From: Rhodovulum sp. PH10
GTDB taxonomy: Bacteria > Pseudomonadota > Alphaproteobacteria > Rhizobiales > Xanthobacteraceae
Direction of reading: 5' to 3'
Assembly: GCF_000293785.1 (NCBI RefSeq)
Contig: NZ_AKZI01000060.1
Coordinates: 1 to 38,724, forward strand
Length of the DNA: 38,724 bases
Shown here: positions 18,957-28,063 of the stretch, in pieces
How positions within the stretch are numbered: the stretch's first letter is position 1
Layout of the letters: each line of letters starts with the position of its first letter
The notes under the pieces: generated by a model
Seen by the model: only the letters and a program-made list of their open reading frames with translations
Database searches by the model: none
What the model was told of the DNA's origin: nothing
Position numbers and translations under genes: made by a program

Positions 18957-19483
18957 TGCACGACCCCAATGTTCGCGCGTCCGGCGCGCGGGTGCGGAAA
19001 AAATCGGTTCTGGCGCTGACGCTGAACGGCCGTGCGCGCGAGGATTTCGTCGCGGACGGGATGCTGCTCGTCGACTATCTGCGCGAGGTCGCCGGGCTCA
19101 CCGGCACCAAGCAGGGCTGCGACGGCGGCGAGTGCGGCGCCTGCACCGTGCTGGTCGACGACCGGCCCCGGCTCGCCTGCTCGACGCTCGCCCATCAGGT
19201 CGCCGGCCGGCGGGTGGAGACCATCGAAGGCCTCGCCCGCAACGGCCGGATGAGCCGGCTGCAGCAGATGTTTCACGAAAAGCTCGGCGCCCAGTGCGGC
19301 TTTTGCACGCCCGGCATGATCATGGCGGCAGAAGCCCTGTTGCGCCGCGACCCCGATCCGACGCCGGAGAGGATCAGGCAAGCGCTCGCCGGAAATCTGT
19401 GCCGCTGCACCGGCTATGTGAAGATCGTCGAGGCGGTGCGCGCCGCCGCCGAGACACCGGTCGGGTCGGAGGGCGCGCGATGA
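18956..19483 (+). CDS. hbaB: 4-hydroxybenzoyl-CoA reductase, [2Fe-2S] gamma subunit
   Basis: A 175-residue xanthine-oxidase-family iron-sulfur subunit (HcrC/HbaB). The plant-ferredoxin-type cluster ligands are in [16 protein letters not shown] with a further cysteine in RLACSTLAH. The second cluster ligands are in QCGFCTPGM and LCRCTGY. The N-terminal ~18 residues before LALTLNGR form an extra basic tail. It overlaps the ligase stop by 1 nt and the alpha-subunit gene by 4 nt. The order small-large-medium matches hbaBCD of R. palustris as I remember it. The enzyme removes the para-hydroxyl of 4-hydroxybenzoyl-CoA to give benzoyl-CoA. Confidence 0.88.
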   Translation: MHDPNVRASGARVRKKSVLALTLNGRAREDFVADGMLLVDYLREVAGLTGTKQGCDGGECGACTVLVDDRPRLACSTLAHQVAGRRVETIEGLARNGRMSRLQQMFHEKLGAQCGFCTPGMIMAAEALLRRDPDPTPERIRQALAGNLCRCTGYVKIVEAVRAAAETPVGSEGAR

Positions 19484-21816
19484 CGACGCTGGTCCGTCCG
19501 CCGCGCATCGGCACCAAGACGCCGCTGGTCGACGGCATCGAGAAGGTCACCGGCCGCGCCAAATTCACCGCCGACCTCCCGGCCGCCGACGCCTTGGTCG
19601 GAAAGATCCTGCGCAGTCCGGTCGCGCACGGACTTCTGCGCAGCGTCGATACGAGCGCCGCGGAGCGGCTGCCGGGCGTCGTCGCCGTCGTCACCGGCGA
19701 CGATTGCGCGGTGCCGTTCGGCGTGCTGCCGATCGCGCGAACCGAGTATCCCTTGGCGCGTGAAAAGGTGCGCTATCGCGGCGAGCCGGTGGCCGCGGTG
19801 GCGGCGGTCGACGAGGAGACCGCGCTCGAGGCGCTGAAGCTGATCGTGCTCGAGATCGAGCCGCTGCCGGTTTATGTCGATCCCGCAAAGGCGCGGGCGG
19901 CCGACGCCGTTCTCTTGCACGACAACAAGCCGAACAATATCGAGCGCGCGGTGCACAGCGCGTTCGGCGACCTCGAGGCCGGGCTCGCCGCGGCCGATCT
20001 CGTGAGAAAGCGCCGCTTCTCGTTTGCCGAGGTGAATCACGCGCATCTCGAGCCGAACGCGACGCTCGCAGAATACGATCCCGAGCGCGGCTGGCTGACG
20101 CTGCACAGCACGACGCAGGTGCCGTATTACGTGCATCTCACCGTCGCGCAGTGCCTCGAGATGGACACCTCGCGCGTGCGCGTGATCAAGCCGTTCCTCG
20201 GCGGCGGGTTCGGCGCCCGCACCGAGGCGCTCGGCTTCGAGGTGATCGCGGCGCTGCTCGCACGAAAAGCCGGCGGCACGGTGCGGCTTCTGCTGTCGCG
20301 CGAGGAGACGTTTCTCTGTCACCGCGGCCGCCCGCAGGCCGACATCGTGCTCGAGCTCGGCATGATGCGCGACGGCCGGCTCACCGCTTGCGTCGCCGAA
20401 TGCACCCAGCGCGGTGGCGCCTATGCCGGCTACGGCATCATCACGATTCTCTATGCCGGCGCGCTGCTGCACGGGCTCTACGACATCCCGGCGATCAAGT
20501 ACGACGGCTGGCGCGTCTACACCAACACGCCGCCATGCGGGGCGATGCGCGGCCACGGCACCGTCGACATGCGCGCGGCCTTCGAGGCGTTGCTCGACGA
20601 GATGGCGGAGGAGCTCGGGCTCGATCCGTTCGAGGTGCGCCGCCGCAATCTGCTCACCGCACCGACCACCACGCTGATGGCGCAGAAAGTGATGAGCTAC
20701 GGCCTCGGCGAATGTCTCGACCGGGTCGAGCAGGCGTCGGGCTGGAAGGAGCGTCGGAAGAGCATGCCGCCGGGACGGGGACTCGGGCTCGCCTGCTCGC
20801 ACTTCGTCTCCGGCACCTCGACGCCCAAGCACTGGACCGGCGAGCCGCACGCGGTGATCAATCTGAAGCTCGATTTCGACGGCGGCGTCACCGTGCTCAC
20901 CGGCGCCTCCGACATCGGCCAGGGCTCCTCCACCATCGCCGCGCAGGTGGTCGGCGAGGTGTTGGGCTGCGATCTCGGCCGCATCCGCGTGGTCTCGACC
21001 GACAGCGCGCTGACGCCGAAGGACAATGGCAGCTACTCCTCGCGCGTCACCTTCATGGTCGGCAATGCGGCGATCGCCGCGGCGGAGACTCTGAAACGCA
21101 TTCTGGTCGAGGCGGCGGCGAAGAAACTCGAGGCGGCGCCCGAGGACATCGAGTGTGGCGACGAGGTGTTCCGCGTCGTTCATGCGCAGGAGCCGGGGCA
21201 GGATTCCGGCCTCTCGTTCGGCGACGTGGTGAGAGAGGCGCTGATCGACACCGGCACCATCACCGTGAAGGGCACCTTCACCTGCCCGAAGGAGTTCCAG
21301 GGCGACAAGGCGATTCGCGGCAGCGCGATCGGCGCCTCGATGGGTTTTTCCTACGCGGCGCAGGTGGCGGAGGTGTCGGTCGATCCGGTCACCGCCAAGG
21401 TGACGGTGCACAAAGTGTGGGTCGCCGCCGATGTCGGCCGCGCGCTCAATCCGCTCGCCGTCGAGGGCCAGGTGCAGGGCGCGGTGTGGATGGGGCTCGG
21501 CCAGGCCTTGTCGGAGGAGACGCGGTTCGACGACGGTCGCGGGCTCGCGACCAATCTGCTCGACTACCGCGTGCCGACCATGGCCGAGAGCCCGGACGTC
21601 GCGGTGTTCATCGTCGAGAGCATCGATCCGAACGGGCCGTTCGGCGCCAAGGAGGCGAGCGAGGGCGCGCTCGCCGGCGCAGTCGGGGCGGTGATGAACG
21701 CGGTCGCCGCCGCGACCGGCGTGCGGCCGACGGCGACGCCGCTGACGCCCGACCGCGTCGCCGACCTCATGGACGCCAAGGAGCGGCAGGCGGCCGCCAA
21801 GGGGAGCACGCCATGA
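19480..21816 (+). CDS. hbaC: 4-hydroxybenzoyl-CoA reductase, molybdenum alpha subunit
   Basis: A 778-residue xanthine-oxidase-family large subunit (HcrA/HbaC). The N-terminal a/b hammerhead domain includes [13 protein letters not shown]. Molybdopterin-binding motifs are [10 protein letters not shown] (about 237-246), [10 protein letters not shown] and [11 protein letters not shown]. The C-terminal [10 protein letters not shown] contains the active-site glutamate position. It would bind the molybdopterin cofactor and carry out reductive dehydroxylation. The iron-sulfur and flavin subunits flank it with 4-nt overlaps on both sides. Length agrees with the family. Confidence 0.88.
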   Translation: MTTLVRPPRIGTKTPLVDGIEKVTGRAKFTADLPAADALVGKILRSPVAHGLLRSVDTSAAERLPGVVAVVTGDDCAVPFGVLPIARTEYPLAREKVRYRGEPVAAVAAVDEETALEALKLIVLEIEPLPVYVDPAKARAADAVLLHDNKPNNIERAVHSAFGDLEAGLAAADLVRKRRFSFAEVNHAHLEPNATLAEYDPERGWLTLHSTTQVPYYVHLTVAQCLEMDTSRVRVIKPFLGGGFGARTEALGFEVIAALLARKAGGTVRLLLSREETFLCHRGRPQADIVLELGMMRDGRLTACVAECTQRGGAYAGYGIITILYAGALLHGLYDIPAIKYDGWRVYTNTPPCGAMRGHGTVDMRAAFEALLDEMAEELGLDPFEVRRRNLLTAPTTTLMAQKVMSYGLGECLDRVEQASGWKERRKSMPPGRGLGLACSHFVSGTSTPKHWTGEPHAVINLKLDFDGGVTVLTGASDIGQGSSTIAAQVVGEVLGCDLGRIRVVSTDSALTPKDNGSYSSRVTFMVGNAAIAAAETLKRILVEAAAKKLEAAPEDIECGDEVFRVVHAQEPGQDSGLSFGDVVREALIDTGTITVKGTFTCPKEFQGDKAIRGSAIGASMGFSYAAQVAEVSVDPVTAKVTVHKVWVAADVGRALNPLAVEGQVQGAVWMGLGQALSEETRFDDGRGLATNLLDYRVPTMAESPDVAVFIVESIDPNGPFGAKEASEGALAGAVGAVMNAVAAATGVRPTATPLTPDRVADLMDAKERQAAAKGSTP

Positions 21817-22808
21817 CGCTGATGCCCGCATTCCGGCTGCACCGGCCGGACACGCTCGCCGAGGCGGTCGCCGCGCTGGCGGAGACGCCGGGCGGAAAGC
21901 CGCTCGCCGGCGGCACCGATCTCCTGGTGAATATCCGGCGTGGCATGGCCGATCCGCCGGCGCTGGTCGATCTCACGAATGTCGGCGGGTTGGATGACCT
22001 CGTTGTGAGCGAGGCGGGATTGCGGCTCGGCGCCACCGTCACGCTCGCCCACATCGCCGAGGACGAGGGCATTCGCGCGGGCTGGCCGGCGCTGGCAGCG
22101 GCCGCGGAAGCGGTCGCCGGCCCGACCCACCGCGAGGCGGCGACGCTCGCCGGCAATCTGTGCCAGGAGACGCGCTGCATCTTCGTCAATCAGAGCGAGT
22201 GGTGGCGAGCCGGCAACGGGTTTTGCCTCAAGATCGAGGGCGACGTCTGTCACGTCGTCAAGAAGAGCCTGCGCTGCTACGCGGTCTATGCCGGCGACGT
22301 CGCGCCGGTGCTGATGGTGCTCGGCGCCGAGGCGGAAATCCTCGGACCCGCCGGAACCCGGAGGCTGGCGCTCGCGAGCTTCTTTCACGAGGAGGGGCGG
22401 AGCCATCTCGCGCTGGCGCCGGGCGAGATCGTCACCGCGGTGCACGTGCCGCCGCCGAACGGCGCCGTCGCTGGTTATGCAAAGGTGCGGGTGCGCGAGG
22501 CGATCGACTTTCCGCTCGCGGGCGTCGCCGTCGCGCTGCGGCGCGAGGGGGATCGTCTCGCCTCGGTGACGGTGGCGCTCACCGGCGTCGCCTCGGCGCC
22601 GGTGCTGGTGCCCGGGCTCGACCGGCTCGCCGGGACCACATGGTCGGAGGACAGCGCCAAGACGCTCACCGACGCCGTGCGCAAAAGCTGCAACGCGGTG
22701 AAGACCACCGTGACGACGCCGAACTATCGCCGCCGCGTCGCCGCCGCCTCCGCCGTGCGGCTCGCGGGCGACCTCTGGGCCGCCGCCGGCGAAGGGAATG
22801 CCTCGTGA
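21813..22808 (+). CDS. hbaD: 4-hydroxybenzoyl-CoA reductase, FAD and [4Fe-4S] beta subunit
   Basis: A 331-residue FAD-binding subunit of the xanthine oxidase family. FAD motifs are [12 protein letters not shown] (29-40) and ATLAGNLC. What marks it as a 4-hydroxybenzoyl-CoA reductase is the extra cysteine-rich insertion at about 117-155 (Cys117, 122, 138, 146 and 155), which in the Thauera enzyme carries an additional [4Fe-4S] cluster. Ordinary xanthine-oxidase medium subunits lack this loop. This is the strongest sequence argument for the substrate of the complex. It overlaps the thioesterase gene by 4 nt (GTGA). Confidence 0.9.
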   Translation: MTLMPAFRLHRPDTLAEAVAALAETPGGKPLAGGTDLLVNIRRGMADPPALVDLTNVGGLDDLVVSEAGLRLGATVTLAHIAEDEGIRAGWPALAAAAEAVAGPTHREAATLAGNLCQETRCIFVNQSEWWRAGNGFCLKIEGDVCHVVKKSLRCYAVYAGDVAPVLMVLGAEAEILGPAGTRRLALASFFHEEGRSHLALAPGEIVTAVHVPPPNGAVAGYAKVRVREAIDFPLAGVAVALRREGDRLASVTVALTGVASAPVLVPGLDRLAGTTWSEDSAKTLTDAVRKSCNAVKTTVTTPNYRRRVAAASAVRLAGDLWAAAGEGNAS

Positions 22809-23287
22809 CGAAACCGTTCGCAGGCATCGGCACACATGTGCGGCATCACGAGGCGCCGGCACGGACATCGGCCTCCGCGCCGTCCGCCTTCGTCCATCGC
22901 ATCCGGGTCGGCTGGGGCGACTGCGATCCGGCGCGCATCGCCTACACCGCGCGGATTCCGGAATGGTCGCTCGACGCGCTCGAGGCGTGGTGGGCGGCGC
23001 GCGCCGGCACGAACTGGTACGCGATGCAGACCGACCTGACGCTCTGCACGCCGTTCGTCCACATGACGATGGATTTTCGCTCGCCGGTCACGCCGCGCCA
23101 CTCGCTCGACTGCGAGGTGATCGTGAGCCGGCTCGGCCACCGCTCGATCACCCACCGGGTGCACGGCCGGCAGGACGGCGTTCTCTGCTTCGAGGGCGAG
23201 TATGTCGCGGTGTTCGTCGATGCCGTGTCGATGAAGCCGCGCGTGCCGCCGGACGATCTCGTCGCGCGCATCCGCGCGGCGATGTGA
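22805..23287 (+). CDS. Acyl-CoA thioesterase (4-hydroxybenzoyl-CoA thioesterase family)
   Basis: A 160-residue hotdog-fold thioesterase with a GTG start overlapping the hbaD stop. The family signature is seen as GWGDCDPARIAYTARIPEW, including the aspartate that is catalytic in 4-hydroxybenzoyl-CoA thioesterase; the usual PAG reads PAR here. The N-terminal ~27 residues before FVHRIRVGW are not part of the fold. It could release free acid from stalled aryl-CoA or alicyclic-CoA esters, protecting the CoA pool, or act on a pathway intermediate. The exact substrate is unknown. Confidence 0.75.
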   Translation: MTKPFAGIGTHVRHHEAPARTSASAPSAFVHRIRVGWGDCDPARIAYTARIPEWSLDALEAWWAARAGTNWYAMQTDLTLCTPFVHMTMDFRSPVTPRHSLDCEVIVSRLGHRSITHRVHGRQDGVLCFEGEYVAVFVDAVSMKPRVPPDDLVARIRAAM

Positions 23288-23356
23288 CGACGCGTCGTTT
23301 GGACAGGACGGGCGCGCCGAACGAGCCGCGCGACCGACACACAGGAGGACACGCCG

Positions 23357-24943
23357 ATGGAGACTCTGGTTCGCGACGATCTTTCCGTGCGGCCCGCAAC
23401 GGACCAACAATTTCCGCCGGGCTTCAACGTTGCCGCCTGGTTCATCGACCGCCATCTCGCGGAAGGCCGCGGAGGCAAGGTCGCGGTGCGCACGGTGCGC
23501 GGCGACACCACCTATGCCGAGCTCGCCGCCGGCGTGAACCGCTGCGCCAACCTGCTCGCGGGCGAAAACCTCGCGCGCGGCGACCGCCTGCTGATGGTGG
23601 TGAAGGACTCGGTCGAGTTTTTCTATCTGTTCTGGGGGGCGATCAAGGCGGGCGTCGTGCCGGTGCCGGTCAACACGCTGCTGCGCGCCAAGGACTACGC
23701 CTTCATGATCGAGAACGCCGAGTGCGCGGCTCTCGTCTACTCGCCCGAGTTCGCCGGCGAGGTCGAGCCGGCGCTGGCGCAGAGCCCCCACCGGCCGCGC
23801 ATCGTGATGCGCACCGAGGGTGACGACGCGAGCTTCTCGGCGCGGCTCGCCGGCTGCCCGGACGATTTCGTCGCGGTGCCGGCGGACGCCGAGGCGGACT
23901 GCTTCTGGCTCTACTCGTCGGGCTCGACCGGCAGCCCGAAGGGCGCCATCCACCGCCACCGCGACATGGTGATCACCAGCGAGACCTACGGCGTGCGCAC
24001 CCTCGGCATCCGCGAGGACGACGTCTTCTTCTCGGCGGCAAAACTGTTCTTCGCCTACGGGCTCGGCAACGGCATGACGTTCCCGCTGTGGGTCGGCGGC
24101 ACCGCGGTGCTGCTCGATGGGCGGCCGACGCCGGACTCGACCTTCGGGATCATCGAAAAGTTTCGGCCGACGCTGTTTTTCGGCGTGCCGACGCTCTATG
24201 CCGCGCAGCTCCAGGCGCTGGAGACGGCGACGCCAAATCTCTCCTCGATCCGGCTGTGCGTCTCCGCCGGCGAGGCGCTTCCGGCCGATATCTTTCGCCG
24301 CTGGAAGGAGCGCACCGGCCTTCTGATCCTCGACGGCATCGGCTCGACGGAAGCGTTGCACATCTTCATCTCCAACCGCGCCGGCGAGCACCGGCCGGGC
24401 TCGAGCGGCCGGCTGGTCGAGGGCTACGAGGCGGAAATTCTCGACGAGACCGACACGCCGCTGAAGCCCGGCGAGCCGGGCCGGCTGATCATCAAGGGGG
24501 CGTCGACTGCGCGCGCCTATTGGCGCAACCCGGAAAAGACCGCGGCGACCATGCTGGGCGACTGGCTCGCCACCGGCGACACCTATTACCGCGACGAGGA
24601 CGGGTATTTCTTCTACTGCGGCCGCTCGGACGACATGCTGAAGGTGTCGGGCATCTGGTGCTCGCCGTTCGAGATAGAGGCGACGCTGATCGAGCATCCG
24701 TCCGTGCTGGAGGCGGCGGTGGTCGGCCGCGAGGACGGCGCCGGCCTGATCAAGCCGGAAGCCTGGATCGTGCTCGCCGAGGGCGTGCGGGCCACGCAGG
24801 ACTTCGAGGCCGAGCTGATGGCCCACTGCAAGGCGCGGATGGCGCCCTACAAGTACCCGCGCAAATTCCACGTGGTCGACGAGCTGCCGAAGACCGCGAC
24901 CGGAAAAATCCAGCGCTTCCGTCTGCGCATCGAGGAGGAGTGA
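23357..24943 (+). CDS. badA: Benzoate-CoA ligase family protein
   Basis: A 528-residue AMP-forming aryl-CoA ligase very similar to the one at 17232 but of the usual length for BadA. Motifs: [73 protein letters not shown] (in two parts) and PKTATGK with the catalytic lysine at about 517. The FAYGLGN pocket sequence matches benzoate-CoA ligases better than the FAYGFNN of its paralogue, so benzoate is the more likely substrate here. A strong AGGAGG precedes the ATG. Last gene of the importer/hba operon. The symbol is tentative. Confidence 0.78.
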   Translation: METLVRDDLSVRPATDQQFPPGFNVAAWFIDRHLAEGRGGKVAVRTVRGDTTYAELAAGVNRCANLLAGENLARGDRLLMVVKDSVEFFYLFWGAIKAGVVPVPVNTLLRAKDYAFMIENAECAALVYSPEFAGEVEPALAQSPHRPRIVMRTEGDDASFSARLAGCPDDFVAVPADAEADCFWLYSSGSTGSPKGAIHRHRDMVITSETYGVRTLGIREDDVFFSAAKLFFAYGLGNGMTFPLWVGGTAVLLDGRPTPDSTFGIIEKFRPTLFFGVPTLYAAQLQALETATPNLSSIRLCVSAGEALPADIFRRWKERTGLLILDGIGSTEALHIFISNRAGEHRPGSSGRLVEGYEAEILDETDTPLKPGEPGRLIIKGASTARAYWRNPEKTAATMLGDWLATGDTYYRDEDGYFFYCGRSDDMLKVSGIWCSPFEIEATLIEHPSVLEAAVVGREDGAGLIKPEAWIVLAEGVRATQDFEAELMAHCKARMAPYKYPRKFHVVDELPKTATGKIQRFRLRIEEE

Positions 24944-24989
24944 TCGGCGCGGCGCACCGCAGGGCAGCGCCGCCGCAGGAAACCCAGGT

Positions 24990-25008
24990 CCCTCTCCGCC
25001 GGAGAGGG
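24990..25008. repeat. REP-like palindrome between convergent genes
   Basis: CCCTCTCCG (24990-24998), one base, CGGAGAGGG (25000-25008), followed by a G-rich tail to about 25021. It sits in the 80-nt gap between the convergent CoA ligase and Pat-like genes and could act as a bidirectional transcript end. Same family as the copy inside the ligase at 17763. Confidence 0.65.
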
Positions 25009-25023
25009 TCGGGAGGGGGGCGA

Positions 25024-27819
25024 TCAGTCCACGGCAGCGCGCTCCCCTCCCGTCTCGGCGGATCCGGCAGGGGGTGCGGCGACCGGGACCGTAGGCGCGA
25101 CGCGGGTGGCGGTGCCACCGGCGCCGGGGGCGCGGAGCGCGAGGCGGCAATCCACCACGTCGGGCTCCTCGCCGCGATGGGCGGTGAAGCCGAAGCGGCG
25201 GGCGAGGCGCAGCATCGGCTCGTTCTCGGCCATCACCTGGGCGCCGATCTCGGCGGTGCCGCGGACCCGGTGATAGCGGAGCATCTTGTCCATCAGGATG
25301 CTGCCGAGCCCGGTGCCCTTGAGGTCGCTGCGCACCAGAATCGCGAGCTCGGCGCGGCGGTCGCCGGCGTCGGTCGAGGTGCGCACCACGCCGAGCGTTT
25401 CCGGGCGGCGCTCGCCGCCCTGCAGGGTGGCGATGAAGGCCATCTCGCGGTCGTAGTCGATCTGCGTCAGGCGGGCGAGCTGATGATGCTGCAGCTTCCG
25501 GGTCGAGCCGTGAAAGCGATAGCGCAGATCCTGCGGGCTCATGCGGCCGACCAGCTCGGCATGCGCCGGCTCGTCCTCGGGGCGGATCGGGCGCAGCAGC
25601 ACGGTGCGGCCGTCGTGCAGCGTCGCCTCCTCCTCGAGCCCGGCCGGATAGGGCAGCACCGAAAAACGCCGCCGGTCGCTGTCGTCGAGCGGCGCGACGC
25701 GGATGCGCGCATCGACCGCGATCACGCCGTCCTCGTCGGCGAACAATGGATTGATGTCGCACGCGACGATCTCCGGCCGGTCGACCAGGAGCGCCGACAG
25801 CCGCACCAGCGCCTGGGCGATCGCGTCGCCGTCGGCCGCCGGCCGCAGCCCGTGCGCGCCGAGCCGTCGCGAGATGCGGGTGCGGCCAATCACTTGCCGC
25901 GCGAGCGGCAGGTTGAGCGGCGGCAGCGCGACGGTGTGGTCGCGCACCAGCTCGACCGCGCGGCCACCCTCGCCGAACACCAGCACCGGGCCGAACAGCG
26001 GATCGCAGGCGATGCCGATCATCAGCTGGCGCGAATGCGGCCGCAGCACCATCCGCTGCACGGAAAATCCTTCGATCCGCGCCTTCGGCGCGGTCTTGCG
26101 CACCCGCGCCGCGATGCCTTCGCAGGCGGTGAGAACCGCCGCCGCATCCTCGAGGTTCAGCGCGACGCCGCCGACGTCCCATTCGCGCGGCAGATCGGGC
26201 GAGGCGACCGTCAGCGCCACCGGATAGCCGATGCGATCGGCGGCGCCTGCTGCCTCCTCGGCCGAGGCGGCAAAGGTGCTGGCGAGCGTCGGGATGCCGT
26301 AGGCGGCGAGCAGCGCGCGGGTGTCGGGATCGTTCAGGATGCCGTCCGGGCGGGCGAGGCCGCGCGCGACGATCTCGCCGGCGATCTCGTGGGCCGGCGC
26401 GAACTCCGCGGTGTCGGCCGGCGGCGTCTCCAGCAGCATGTCCTGGTTGCGGCGATAGTCGACCAGATGGCGAAAGCCGCGCACCGCCGCGCCGATGGTG
26501 CCGTAGTTCGGCAGGCCGGCTTCCGCGAACAGCCGCAGCGCCGGGCCGATCGTCTCGCCGCCGATCCAGCAGGCGAGCACCGCGCCGTGGCACTTGCGCT
26601 GCGTCTCGATCACCGCGCGCGCCACCTCGACGCTGTCGACGATCGGGTTCGGCGCGTGGATGATCAGCACGCCGTCGACCTCGGGCGCCTCGAGCAGCAC
26701 CTTCAGCGCCGCGGCATAGAGCGTCGCCGGCGCGGCGATGCCGAGATCGATCGGATTGCCCGTTGCGGCGCCGGGCATTGCTCCGGGGGCCGCGCCGGGC
26801 GTCGTGCCGGCCGGCAGGACGGCGGCGAGCTTTTCGAGCGTTTGCGGCGACAGCGTCGTCGCCTCGCCCGCCTCGGCGGCCTCGATCTCGTCGATCGCCA
26901 TCATCGCCGCGCCGCCGCCGTTCGACAGCACCGCGAGGCGGTCGCCGCGCACGAGCTTGGAGCGGGCGAGCGTCTCCACCGCGCCGAACAGCTCGTCGAT
27001 CGTCTCCACCCGCAGCGCGCCGGCGCGGCGCACCGCGGCGTCGAACACCGCGTCGGGCGCGGCGAGCGCTTCTGCGAGGAACGGGCCGATCGGCCCGCCG
27101 TCGGCGCGGGTGCGGCCGCCCTTGATCAGCAGCACCGGCTTGTTGCGGGCAGCGGCACGCGCCGCCGGCATCAGCTCGCGCCGCGCCTGGATCGCCTCGA
27201 TGTGCAGGAGGATCGCCTTGGTGTCCTCGTCGCCCGCGAGATGGTCGATCACGTCGGCGATGTCGATCTCGGCGCCGTCGCCGAGCGAGACGATGCAGGA
27301 GAAGCCGATGTCGCGCGAGCGCGCCCAGTCCAGCACGGCGGCGCACAGCGCGCCCGACTGCGAGACGAACGCGACCCGCCCCGCCCGCGCCGGCAGGTGG
27401 GCGAAGCCGGCGTTCAGATTCTCGCGCGGCACCTGCACGCCGAGGCTGGCGCCGCCGAGAATGCGCAGCCCGAACGGCCGGGCTGCCGCACACATCGCGT
27501 CGCGGTCGACGCCCTCCGCCGCGACGATCGCCGCCCGCGCGCCCTTGCGGCCGAGCGCGTCGATCAGCTCCGGCACGGTCGCCGCCGGGGTGCAGACGAT
27601 CGCGAGATCGGGCGCGAGCGGCAGCGCCTCGATCGACGGATAGGCGAGCACGCCGGCGACCGCCTGCCGGGTCGGATGGACCGGCATGATCGGCCCGGAA
27701 AACAGCCCGTCGAGCAGATTGCGCATCACGATGAAGCCGACCGAGCGCGGCCTTTCGCTGGCGCCGATCACCGCGATCGAGCGCGGCGCGAACAGATGCG
27801 ACAGGTTCTGCGTCGACAT
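25024..27819 (-). CDS. Pat-like protein lysine acetyltransferase (acyl-CoA synthetase scaffold + GNAT)
   Basis: A 931-residue fusion: CoA-binding domain (LFAPRSIAVIGASERP at the N terminus), succinyl-CoA-synthetase-like domains, ATP-grasp region (about 470-710) and C-terminal GNAT (about 735-893) with DREMAF and RSDLKGTGLGSI. The segment around 235-268 (GRTRADGG...PFLAEALAAPDAVFDAA) lacks the active-site histidine of true NDP-forming acyl-CoA synthetases, as in Pat enzymes. Pat of R. palustris acetylates and silences AMP-forming CoA ligases including BadA, HbaA and AliA. Start ATG at 27819; a longer frame upstream runs through the had promoter. Odd: a PGA-rich repeat near residue 345 and a low-complexity tail. 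Confidence 0.82.
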   Translation of the reverse strand: MSTQNLSHLFAPRSIAVIGASERPRSVGFIVMRNLLDGLFSGPIMPVHPTRQAVAGVLAYPSIEALPLAPDLAIVCTPAATVPELIDALGRKGARAAIVAAEGVDRDAMCAAARPFGLRILGGASLGVQVPRENLNAGFAHLPARAGRVAFVSQSGALCAAVLDWARSRDIGFSCIVSLGDGAEIDIADVIDHLAGDEDTKAILLHIEAIQARRELMPAARAAARNKPVLLIKGGRTRADGGPIGPFLAEALAAPDAVFDAAVRRAGALRVETIDELFGAVETLARSKLVRGDRLAVLSNGGGAAMMAIDEIEAAEAGEATTLSPQTLEKLAAVLPAGTTPGAAPGAMPGAATGNPIDLGIAAPATLYAAALKVLLEAPEVDGVLIIHAPNPIVDSVEVARAVIETQRKCHGAVLACWIGGETIGPALRLFAEAGLPNYGTIGAAVRGFRHLVDYRRNQDMLLETPPADTAEFAPAHEIAGEIVARGLARPDGILNDPDTRALLAAYGIPTLASTFAASAEEAAGAADRIGYPVALTVASPDLPREWDVGGVALNLEDAAAVLTACEGIAARVRKTAPKARIEGFSVQRMVLRPHSRQLMIGIACDPLFGPVLVFGEGGRAVELVRDHTVALPPLNLPLARQVIGRTRISRRLGAHGLRPAADGDAIAQALVRLSALLVDRPEIVACDINPLFADEDGVIAVDARIRVAPLDDSDRRRFSVLPYPAGLEEEATLHDGRTVLLRPIRPEDEPAHAELVGRMSPQDLRYRFHGSTRKLQHHQLARLTQIDYDREMAFIATLQGGERRPETLGVVRTSTDAGDRRAELAILVRSDLKGTGLGSILMDKMLRYHRVRGTAEIGAQVMAENEPMLRLARRFGFTAHRGEEPDVVDCRLALRAPGAGGTATRVAPTVPVAAPPAGSAETGGERAAVD

Positions 27820-27966
27820 GGCGGCTCCGTCGTCGGTCGGCCGATGATAGGGGCTTTCGCGGCTGCGGGTCCAGCATCCGGCGGCGGCCGGGCGGCGAAT
27901 TTCGCCCGATGGGCCGGCGTTCGGCGCGACCCGAGGGGCGGCGCGAAAAATCGCCGTGCCGGAGGC

Positions 27967-27996
27967 TTGACCGAGCATAACGTATTTCGGTACTGT
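27967..27996 (+). promoter_or_regulatory. Candidate promoter of the had-oah-dch-bcr operon
   Basis: -35 TTGACC (27967-27972; 5 of 6), 18-nt spacer, -10 TACTGT (27991-27996; poor). The weak -10 and overlapping dyad suggest regulated expression. Leader to the Had start about 60 nt. Confidence 0.35.
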
Positions 27997-28001
27997 TATG
28001 C
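27976..28001. promoter_or_regulatory. Operator-like dyad upstream of had
   Basis: Outer arms CATAAC (27976-27981) and GTTATG (27995-28000) flank the core GTATTTCGGTAC (27982-27993). The segment 27979-28001 matches the importer-operon site 12218-12240 at 18 of 23 positions. It overlaps the proposed had promoter. Confidence 0.55.
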
Positions 28002-28063
28002 CGAAATTGAAAACGAGCCGCCGTCGACCCCCGCGACGTCGGCCGGCGAAACGAGGGGGAGGG

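Noticed and set aside
27998-28063. An upstream ATG extending Had by 22 residues
   Set aside because: The extension is Arg/Pro-rich, lies within the operator-like dyad and promoter, and has no ribosome site; the ATG at 28064 follows a strong one and gives the usual Had length.
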